Source: Pseudomonas putida (GTDB lineage: Bacteria; Pseudomonadota; Gammaproteobacteria; Pseudomonadales; Pseudomonadaceae). From it: a DNA stretch of 64,000 nt. Position numbers and translations under genes: made by a program. The notes under the pieces are model-generated. The model was not told the origin of the DNA and ran no database searches. It saw only the letters and a list, made by a program, of their open reading frames with translations. The DNA is taken from contig NZ_CP018846.1 of the NCBI RefSeq assembly GCF_002025705.1, forward strand, positions 2,657,501 to 2,721,500. The letters are read 5' to 3'. Within the stretch, counting starts at the first letter, position 1; each line of letters starts with the position of its first letter. Positions 57,162 through 64,000 of this stretch are shown one piece after another.

Positions 57162-58733
57162 ATGAACCGAAGCAGTAGAAGGTGGATAGCCACCATGACG
57201 CTTGCCGCCAGTACGGCGCTGAGTGTCAGTATTGCCTATGCCGCAGACAAGCCGAACATCCTGGTGATCTTCGGTGATGACATCGGTCAGACCAACATCA
57301 GTGCCTATGGCAAGGGCGTTGTGGGTTACCAGACGCCGAACATCGACCGCATCGCCAAGGAAGGCATGATGTTCACCGATTATTACGCGGAGAACAGCTG
57401 CACCGCGGGCCGTTCCACCTTCATTACCGGGCAGGCGACACTGCGTACCGGCCTGTCCAAGGTCGGCATGCCAGGGGTACCGGTGGGGCTGCAAGCCCGC
57501 GATGTCACCATCGCCCAGGTCCTCAAGGCGCAGGGCTATGCCACCGGCCAGTTCGGCAAGAACCACCTGGGTGACAGGGACGAGTACCTGCCGACCAACC
57601 ATGGTTTCGACGAGTTCTTCGGTAATCTGTACCACCTGAACGCCGAAGAAGAGCCCGAACGCCCCTACTGGCCCAAGGATGACGCCGACTTCGTCAAGGC
57701 GGCTTCACCCCGTGGCGTTATCAAGTCCAGCGCCGACGGCAAGATCGAAGACACCGGTGCGCTGAACAGCAAGCGCATGGAAACCATCGACGACGAAACC
57801 ACCCAGGCGGCGATCAACTTCATCGACAAGCAGGTCAAGGCCGACAAACCGTTCTTCGTCTGGATGAACACCACCCGCATGCACGCCTTCACCCATGTAC
57901 GTGATGCCATGAAAGGGCAGAGCGGCATGGTCGGCAACGAGTACGCCGACGGCATGCTCGAACATGACGGAGATGTGGGCAAGCTGCTCAAGACGTTGGA
58001 TGACCTGAAGGTCACTGACAACACCATCGTGGTCTACACCACCGACAACGGGCCAAACCAGTGGTCTTGGCCGGATGCAGCGACCACACCGTTCCGCAAC
58101 GAGAAAAACTCCAACTGGGAAGGCGCCTTCCGGGTGCCGGCCATGGTCCGCTGGCCAGGCAAGATCAAGCCTGACACGGTCAACACCCAGATGATGTCGG
58201 GCCTTGACTGGTTCCCGACCTTGCTGGCCGCGGTGGGCGATACCGATGTCAAGGACCGTCTGCTCAAGGGCGCCGATGTTGGCGGCAAGAACTTCAAGGT
58301 GCACCTGGACGGCTACAACCAGCTCGACATGCTCACCGGCAAGACCGACAAGAGCGCACGTAGCGAGTTCTACTACTTCAACGATGACGGCGAACTGGTA
58401 GGCATGCGCATGGGGGACTGGAAGATCGTGTACTGCGAACAGCGCGCTCCGGGTGGCTTCGCGGTCTGGAGCGAACCGTTCGTTTGCCTGCGCGTGCCTA
58501 AGCTGTTCAATTTGCGCATGGACCCTTACGAGCGAGCCGACGTAGTGTCCGACCAGTATTACGACTGGCTGACCAAAAACGACTACTTGCTGATGCAGGC
58601 GACCCAGAAGGCCGCGAAGTTCCTGCAGACCTTTGTCGACTACCCACCTAGCCAGCGCCCGGCGAGCTTCAGCATCGACCAGATTCGCGCTGATGTGGAC
58701 AAGAAGATCGAAGAGAAAATGAAGAAGCAATGA
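57162..58733 (+). CDS. Exported arylsulfatase-type sulfatase
   Basis: A 523-residue sulfatase with a signal peptide (TMTLAASTALSVSIAYA, cut before A28). The metal ligands are D39/D40 in FGDDIGQ. The catalytic position is C80 in CTAGR, which would be converted to formylglycine. Other active-site parts are GKNHLGD and TTDNGPN. CTAGR is not the usual CxPxR, and no formylglycine-generating enzyme or anSME gene lies in this window, so maturation must come from elsewhere. I start at ATG 57162 with CGGAGAAG upstream. Alkyl, aryl or sugar sulfate esters are possible substrates. Confidence 0.87.
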   Translation: MNRSSRRWIATMTLAASTALSVSIAYAADKPNILVIFGDDIGQTNISAYGKGVVGYQTPNIDRIAKEGMMFTDYYAENSCTAGRSTFITGQATLRTGLSKVGMPGVPVGLQARDVTIAQVLKAQGYATGQFGKNHLGDRDEYLPTNHGFDEFFGNLYHLNAEEEPERPYWPKDDADFVKAASPRGVIKSSADGKIEDTGALNSKRMETIDDETTQAAINFIDKQVKADKPFFVWMNTTRMHAFTHVRDAMKGQSGMVGNEYADGMLEHDGDVGKLLKTLDDLKVTDNTIVVYTTDNGPNQWSWPDAATTPFRNEKNSNWEGAFRVPAMVRWPGKIKPDTVNTQMMSGLDWFPTLLAAVGDTDVKDRLLKGADVGGKNFKVHLDGYNQLDMLTGKTDKSARSEFYYFNDDGELVGMRMGDWKIVYCEQRAPGGFAVWSEPFVCLRVPKLFNLRMDPYERADVVSDQYYDWLTKNDYLLMQATQKAAKFLQTFVDYPPSQRPASFSIDQIRADVDKKIEEKMKKQ

Positions 58734-58741
58734 GGTGACGG

Positions 58742-58770
58742 GCGCCCGTCACTGACGGGCGCTTCCTTGT
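58742..58770 (+). terminator. Probable terminator after the sulfatase gene
   Basis: A nine-base perfect stem GCGCCCGTC/GACGGGCGC with a three-base loop lies nine bases past the sulfatase stop and is followed by TTCCTTGTT. The tail is only moderately T-rich, so it may be a partial stop before the next gene at 58807. Confidence 0.6.
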
Positions 58771-58806
58771 TCTGCCACTCGGGCCGACACCCGATAAGGT
58801 CGATAG

Positions 58807-61341
58807 ATGCGTGTAGCTGTCAGCCCACCCCGTTCTCACGCTGCCAACGCCGACCCGGCAACGCGCAGCCATCCCTTGCAGATGCTTGTGCCCGCCAGCC
58901 TGCTGTTGTTCTCTGGCACGGCGGCGCTGGTGTATCAGGTACTGTGGGTCAAGCAGCTGTCCCTGGTAGTGGGGGTGGAGGTGTACGCCATCACCACCGG
59001 GATCAGTGCATTCTTCATTGGCCTGGCCCTGGGGGGCCTGGCCTTCGGGCGCTGGGCCGACAGGCTCGCGCGCCCGGTCAGGCTGTATGCCAGCCTGGAG
59101 CTGGCGGTGGCCGTGCTGGGCATGCTGGCTACCCTGGCATTGGCCAACAGCGCAGGGCTGTTCGCCCGGCTGGAAGCCAGCATTGGCCTGCTGGCCTGGG
59201 TGCTGCCGTTCTTGCTGGTTGGTGTTCCGGCGTTCTTCATGGGGGGCACGTTGCCGGTACTGATGAGGGCGCTGACGCCCGGCCAGGGGCAGATGGCGGA
59301 GGCGGGTGGGCGCCTGTATGCGGCCAATACCGCTGGCGCCATTGCCGGTACGTTGCTGACGGCGTTCGTGCTGCTGCCAGGCCTGGGTGTCACCGGCAGC
59401 GCGCTGATCGCGGCCGGGCTCAACCTGCTGGCCGCCGGCGGCGCCTGGCTCTATCGTCGCCGCGATCAACAAGTACCGCTTTCGGTACAGCAAGACCCGC
59501 TCCCCAGAACGGGCGCAGCGCGCCTGGCCATTGCCCTGTACTGCGTGGCGGGCGGCGTGGCGCTTGGCTACGAAGTGGTCTGGACTCAGTCCATCGTGCA
59601 GTTCATGAGCACCCGCGCCTTTGCCTTTTCCGTGGTGCTGGCCACCTACCTGCTCGGCCTGATGCTGGGCAGCGCGATCTATGCGCGCCGTGCCGATCAC
59701 ATCAAGGACCCGTGGGGCCTGTTCGGTTTGCTGATCGCCCTGGCGGGCTTGCTCGCACTGGCGCTGGTGGCTGGGCTCGGGCGTTGGTTGATCGTCGCCC
59801 AGACCGAGATCGAAGCGCTGGTCCTGCAACTGACAGGCAACCCGCTGGCCGGGATGTCGGCACGTTTCGCCGGCGCTGCGCTGTGCGTGGTGTTGCTGCC
59901 GACGACGCTGCTCGGTGCGGCGTTCCCGCTGGTATTGCGGCTGGCCGTCGACCGCGGCCGGGTAGGCCGCGATGTCGGTACCGTAGTGGCATTGAACACC
60001 CTGGGCGGTATTGTCGGGGTGATGCTGGTGGGCTTCGTGCTGGTACCGGGGTTGGGGCTGGTACGCAGCTTGAGCGTGCTGGCGGTGCTGGCCGCCGTCG
60101 TCGGGTGCCTGGCGATGTGGCAAGGGCGGGCGCTGCACAAGGGCCTGCGCATGGCGATTGTTGGCGTCGCCCTGACCACCCTGGTGGTGGGGGTACTGAC
60201 ACCGCCGCAAAAACTGGCCGAATTGCTGCCCGGTGCGCGCAGCGGCCGCATCACCTTTTATGAGGAGGGGCGCGGCGGCACCGTGGCAGTGGTCAGCCAG
60301 CAACGCCGGGGCGGCGCGTTCAACCGCCTGTACATCCAGGGCGTGTCGAATACCGGCGACGCCATGCCATCGTTGCGCTACATGCGCTTGCAGGCGTTGC
60401 TGCCGTTGCTGATCCATAACCGCGAGCCGCGTTCAGCCCTGGTGATCGGCTTCGGTACCGGCATCACTGCTGGCGCCATGCTGCGCTACCCGGGCCTACA
60501 GCGCCCGGTGGTGGCAGAGTTGCTGCCCGAGGTCCTGGCAGCGGCGCCGTTGTTCAACGGTAATTATGCGGCGGTGAGCGATCCGCGCCTGGAGATCCGC
60601 CTGCGCGATGGCCGTCGCGAGCTGCTGCGCAGCAGCGAGCGCTACGACCTGGTCACCCTGGAGCCGCCACCACCTTCGGCCAGCGGGGTGGTGAACCTGT
60701 ACTCACGGGACTTCTACGCACTGGCGGCGTCGCGCCTGGAACCTGCGGGCATCGTCGCCCAGTGGCTGCCGTTGCCGACCCAGAACGAAGAGGACACGCG
60801 TTCGCTGGTGCGCAGCTTCCTTGATGTCTTCCCGCACGCCAGCCTGTGGACCACCGAGTTCCATGAAACGCTACTGATTGGCTCGCTTGAGCCACAGGTG
60901 CTCGACGTTGCACGCATTCGCCAGCGCTTCGCCCAACCCACGGTTGCCGCGACGCTGGCCGAAGTCGGCGTGGATTCGGTGGAGACGCTGCTGGCCACCT
61001 GGCTCACCGATCGCGAAGGGCTTGTGCGCTTTGCCGGGGATGCCCCGGCGGTGACCGACGACCGCCCGCGCATCGAATATGCGCCATGGGTGCGCGAGAG
61101 GGAGATCACCCGGGTGCTGCCGACGTTGCTGGCACTGCGCACGCCACCGCCATTGCGAGGCGGCGAGGACAGCCTGCGGGCGGCCGTCGAGGCGCGCTGG
61201 GGCCTGTTGCACACGTTTTATGGCGTAAGCCTGCTGGCTTACCAGGGTAACCGCCAGGCCTGGGCGCGGGAGGCCCGGCAACTGATGCAGGCAGACGGCG
61301 CAAACCCGTATTTCCGCTGGTTCTTCGCGGGCGGGCAGTGA
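58807..61341 (+). CDS. Membrane-fused spermidine-synthase-like protein
   Basis: An 844-residue protein. Residues about 15-470 form an MFS-like membrane part with ten or more helices; about 480-720 form a spermidine-synthase-like Rossmann domain (VIGFGTGITAGAML, then YDLVTLEPPPP, where soluble SpeE has Asp-Asp/Ser); the tail is soluble. The acidic gate residues of true aminopropyltransferases are replaced (EPPPP), so polyamine synthesis is doubtful. The family (fused MFS/spermidine synthase) has no settled role. It follows the sulfatase by 73 bases and is read in the same direction. Confidence 0.82.
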   Translation: MRVAVSPPRSHAANADPATRSHPLQMLVPASLLLFSGTAALVYQVLWVKQLSLVVGVEVYAITTGISAFFIGLALGGLAFGRWADRLARPVRLYASLELAVAVLGMLATLALANSAGLFARLEASIGLLAWVLPFLLVGVPAFFMGGTLPVLMRALTPGQGQMAEAGGRLYAANTAGAIAGTLLTAFVLLPGLGVTGSALIAAGLNLLAAGGAWLYRRRDQQVPLSVQQDPLPRTGAARLAIALYCVAGGVALGYEVVWTQSIVQFMSTRAFAFSVVLATYLLGLMLGSAIYARRADHIKDPWGLFGLLIALAGLLALALVAGLGRWLIVAQTEIEALVLQLTGNPLAGMSARFAGAALCVVLLPTTLLGAAFPLVLRLAVDRGRVGRDVGTVVALNTLGGIVGVMLVGFVLVPGLGLVRSLSVLAVLAAVVGCLAMWQGRALHKGLRMAIVGVALTTLVVGVLTPPQKLAELLPGARSGRITFYEEGRGGTVAVVSQQRRGGAFNRLYIQGVSNTGDAMPSLRYMRLQALLPLLIHNREPRSALVIGFGTGITAGAMLRYPGLQRPVVAELLPEVLAAAPLFNGNYAAVSDPRLEIRLRDGRRELLRSSERYDLVTLEPPPPSASGVVNLYSRDFYALAASRLEPAGIVAQWLPLPTQNEEDTRSLVRSFLDVFPHASLWTTEFHETLLIGSLEPQVLDVARIRQRFAQPTVAATLAEVGVDSVETLLATWLTDREGLVRFAGDAPAVTDDRPRIEYAPWVREREITRVLPTLLALRTPPPLRGGEDSLRAAVEARWGLLHTFYGVSLLAYQGNRQAWAREARQLMQADGANPYFRWFFAGGQ

Positions 61342-61367
61342 TTTCTTGCAAAGGAGTTGATCGGATC

Positions 61368-63017
61368 ATGGCACCCCGACGTGCACGCAAATGGCTTTTG
61401 CTGGCAGGGATCCTGTTCGCATGGGTGGCGATCGCCAGCGAACCGCTGGGCAGCGCCACCGATGGTGTCCCCGACGTGCCGGCCGACCTGCGGGTGGCCA
61501 ACCGCACGATCATCACACTGCAGGCGACCTTGCTCGGCGAAACCCCGGCGGGCAGGGTTCAACGGGCAGCCGCGGTGATCAACGAGGCACTGCAGGGTAC
61601 CGATGAGCTGCAGGTACGCATCGATCCGATCGTCAATAGCCAGCTGATCATCCTGGACGGCCGCCGTGCCTTTATCGTTGCGCCGCAGGACCTGGGCGTG
61701 GACGGCGGCGATACCCGCGTGGCGGCCGAGCACGCAGTGGCGAACCTGCAACGGGTGATCGATGAGACCCGCCAGGCGCGCAGCCTGCGCTTTCTGCTGA
61801 GCGCTGCCGGCCTGTCGTTGCTGGCCACGCTGATCTACCTGGTGTTGATCAAGGGCGCGAATTACGCCCGTCTCAAGCTGCGGGCCTTGCTGCCAGCCTT
61901 GATGCGCAGCCGGGCGCGGGAGATCAAGGTCGGGCAACTGTCGCTGTTCGACATGCAGTATGTGTATTACTTCATCGATCGCCTGTTACGCCTGATGTAC
62001 TGGGTGGTGGTCCTGCTGCTCAGCTACGAATGGCTGAGCTATGTGCTGTCGCGCTTCCCCTATACCCGACCATGGGGGGAGAGCCTCAACGTCTATCTGT
62101 ACGACATGCTCAGGTTGCTGATGGATGGCGTGGTCAATGCCATCCCGGGCATTGCGGTGGCCGTGATGATCTTTTTCATCGCCCGGGGCGTCAGCGGGTT
62201 CAGCCGCCGCTTGCTCGAGCGCCTGGCGCGGCCCGGCACGCTGAAATGGCTGACGGCAGAAACCCTGCAGCCGACCACGCGCCTGACTTCGCTGGCCATC
62301 TGGCTGTTCGCGCTGGTCATGGCCTACCCGTACCTGCCGGGCGCAGGTACAGACGCTTTCAAGGGGCTGTCGGTGTTGCTCGGCCTGATGATTTCCCTAG
62401 GCGCGTCCAGTGTGGTGGGGCAGGCGGCCGCCGGGCTCATCCTGACCTATTCGCACACGCTCAAGGCGGGTGAGTATGTGCGAATAGGCGAGCATGAGGG
62501 CACGGTAACCGAGGTGGGTATGTTCAACACCACCATCCGCACGGGGCTTGGCGAAGTATTGACGCTGCCGAACTCGATGATCACCGGGTCAGTGACCAAA
62601 AACTACTCGCGGGTCGGGCAGGGCGCTGGCTATATCGTCGACACGGTGGTGACGATCGGCTATGACACCCCTTGGCGCCAGGTAGAGGCGATCCTGGTGG
62701 AGGCGGCAGAGCGTACCGAGGGCATCCTGCGCACGCCAAGGCCCCAGGTGTTCCAGACCGGGTTGTCCGACTTCTATCCGGAGTACCGCTTGGTCGCCAA
62801 GGCAACGCCGGAGCAGCCCAAGCCCCGGGCAGAGTTGCTGAGTATGCTGCACGCAAACATCCAGGACGGTTTCAACGCCTACGGTGTCCAGATCATGTCG
62901 CCGCACTATCAACATGACCCGGCCAGCGAAAAATGGGTGCCACGGGATAAATGGTATTCGGCTCCGGCACGTAGCCCAGGTGCCGGGCCGGATGACCGAA
63001 CATCAGCCGAGAGCTAG
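61368..63017 (+). CDS. MscS-type mechanosensitive channel, large
   Basis: A 549-residue channel protein. A signal-like N-terminus and an extra soluble part (about 30-130) come first, then several membrane helices (about 150-345), the pore-lining TM3 segment (GASSVVGQAAAGLILTYSHTL, Gly/Ala-rich) and the soluble beta and alpha-beta domains (GEYVRIGEHEGTV, LPNSMITG). I start at ATG 61368; a GTG at 61338 overlaps the previous stop. It is bigger than E. coli MscS (286). It is probably protective against osmotic or envelope stress. Confidence 0.88.
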   Translation: MAPRRARKWLLLAGILFAWVAIASEPLGSATDGVPDVPADLRVANRTIITLQATLLGETPAGRVQRAAAVINEALQGTDELQVRIDPIVNSQLIILDGRRAFIVAPQDLGVDGGDTRVAAEHAVANLQRVIDETRQARSLRFLLSAAGLSLLATLIYLVLIKGANYARLKLRALLPALMRSRAREIKVGQLSLFDMQYVYYFIDRLLRLMYWVVVLLLSYEWLSYVLSRFPYTRPWGESLNVYLYDMLRLLMDGVVNAIPGIAVAVMIFFIARGVSGFSRRLLERLARPGTLKWLTAETLQPTTRLTSLAIWLFALVMAYPYLPGAGTDAFKGLSVLLGLMISLGASSVVGQAAAGLILTYSHTLKAGEYVRIGEHEGTVTEVGMFNTTIRTGLGEVLTLPNSMITGSVTKNYSRVGQGAGYIVDTVVTIGYDTPWRQVEAILVEAAERTEGILRTPRPQVFQTGLSDFYPEYRLVAKATPEQPKPRAELLSMLHANIQDGFNAYGVQIMSPHYQHDPASEKWVPRDKWYSAPARSPGAGPDDRTSAES

Positions 63018-64000
63018 TGCTCAGCTGCCAGAAGGTTGTCCTGGGTCTGTTGCTCCACGGTACGCTGGATTTCCCGCGCCAGCGTCTTCACGTCATGCTG
63101 GGCGATTTCCTTGGGCATGACCTGGAAGCCGACCGAGTTGTACAACCGCCCCCAGGCAGCCTGAGCATCGGAGTAGGCCGCCTCGCGCTGATAGCGCGAC
63201 AACAGCAGACGGCCTTCGGCACGGATCAGTTCCAGATCACTACCCAAGGCCGCGCTGCGCGACGATTGCGCGTAGTTGAGCAGGCTCTGGTCGACGCGCA
63301 GGCTTTCGTCGGCGAAGTCCACCTCCTGACGTGCCAGCTGGTAACGCAGCACGCCGACCCGCACCTGGGTCAGAATGGCCATGGACAACGCCGTGCGGCG
63401 CATGTCGTCGGTCTTTTCCTGGCTTTTTTCCGCCGCAGTGATGTCAGGGTACTGCAGCAGGCGCAACAGGTTCATCGAGACATTGATGCCGGTCTGGTTC
63501 CAGTCGTTGTTGTACAGGTACTTGTTGGAGTCGTACTCGTACCCATAGTTGAAACTCACGTTGGGCCAAAGTTGGGCCTTGGCGATCTTCAGGTCGTTCA
63601 TGCTCACGCGCTTGCGGTACCACTCTTCCATGATCTCCGGCCGGTGCTCCAGTGATAGCCGCTCGAGCTTCTCCAGGTTGCCATCGAGCAGCGGCAACGG
63701 CTGTTCGCGGGTGTCGGCCAGCACCATGCGGGTGTTCGGCGGCAGCGACATCAGCGCGGCCAGCTCGGCGCGGGCGAATTCCAGGTCCTGGCGGCGCACG
63801 GTGAGCATGTAGACCGAATCGAGCAAGGCGCGCTGGTAGGCGAGGATGTCCTGGCGCGGCAGCAGGCCTTTACCTTCGGCTTCGCGGGCGGCAGTCAAGG
63901 CGCGGTGGGTGCGCATCAGCAAGCCGTCCACCTCGGGTAGCAGGCGTTGGGCGCCCAGTGCGCGCCAATAAGCATTGCGCACGTCCTGCAGCACGTTCTG
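63014..64000 (-). CDS. TolC-family outer-membrane efflux protein, C-terminal part
   Basis: The gene runs off the right edge; about 328 C-terminal codons are present. The helical-barrel/beta-barrel repeat is visible in the long coiled segments and in NLKxR-like YGYEYDSNKYLYNN. The pattern fits outer-membrane efflux proteins of the TolC superfamily. It overlaps the MscS stop by four bases in convergent orientation. The missing start would carry the signal peptide. Cognate inner-membrane parts are not in the window. Confidence 0.75.
   Translation of the reverse strand, partial: QNVLQDVRNAYWRALGAQRLLPEVDGLLMRTHRALTAAREAEGKGLLPRQDILAYQRALLDSVYMLTVRRQDLEFARAELAALMSLPPNTRMVLADTREQPLPLLDGNLEKLERLSLEHRPEIMEEWYRKRVSMNDLKIAKAQLWPNVSFNYGYEYDSNKYLYNNDWNQTGINVSMNLLRLLQYPDITAAEKSQEKTDDMRRTALSMAILTQVRVGVLRYQLARQEVDFADESLRVDQSLLNYAQSSRSAALGSDLELIRAEGRLLLSRYQREAAYSDAQAAWGRLYNSVGFQVMPKEIAQHDVKTLAREIQRTVEQQTQDNLLAAEH

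Overview
The window is a GC-rich chromosomal segment of a Pseudomonas, most likely of the P. putida group. Three things point there: a complete phenylacetate (paa/pha) catabolon in the order known from P. putida (paaYX divergent from paaFGHIJK, then paaABCDE, a DUF485 gene, phaJ, phaK and paaZ); REP hairpins built on a GTGGGAGCGGCCTTG core; and an arnBCADTEF-ugd operon. About 60 protein genes fill nearly all of it. I saw no rRNA, tRNA, insertion sequence, prophage or CRISPR array, and almost every gene looks intact.

Bases 1-6550 are a quaternary-amine module. It has the start of a Rieske oxygenase, a LysR regulator, a ProV/ProW/ProX-type ABC transporter, a GlxA/GbdR-type AraC regulator and a second LysR regulator. 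Bases 6550-9500 hold a ybhN/clsB/ybhP phospholipid operon. Bases 9660-11430 hold small stress-type genes: an iron-permease-like protein, an orphan ClpP-fold protein, a KGG-repeat protein and a small Pseudomonas protein. Bases 11433-13819 are a divergent response regulator and hybrid histidine kinase. The kinase has an RpfC-like membrane sensor and resembles the PA1396/PA1397 pair that senses diffusible signal factor.

Bases 14348-31971 are the phenylacetate catabolon: uptake (PhaK porin, PhaJ symporter and its DUF485 partner), CoA activation (PaaK), epoxidation (PaaABCDE), isomerisation (PaaG), ring opening (PaaZ), beta-oxidation (PaaF, PaaH, PaaJ), thioesterases (PaaI, PaaY) and the repressor PaaX. 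GTATCGC half-sites recur in both catabolon promoter regions. A clear terminator separates paaFGHIJK from paaABCDE. Three REP structures lie in gaps here, one flanked on both sides by a tandem array of its own ends.

Bases 31978-33464 encode a FetAB-type exporter. Bases 33942-44355 are one tightly overlapped operon for 4-amino-4-deoxy-L-arabinose modification of lipid A (arnB, C, A, D, T, E, F, ugd), ending in an extra ArnT-like transferase. A further ArnT-like transferase and an outer-membrane protein follow on the same strand up to 47280.

Bases 47407-63017 are a long co-directional run: an eight-haem cytochrome c with TPRs; a MoxR/DUF58/DUF4381/BatA/BatB/BatD complex; an exported HAD phosphatase; an exported sulfatase; a membrane-fused spermidine-synthase-like protein; and an MscS channel. 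This run is the least understood part and the best candidate for an uncharacterised envelope system. The window ends inside a TolC-type outer-membrane efflux gene on the minus strand.
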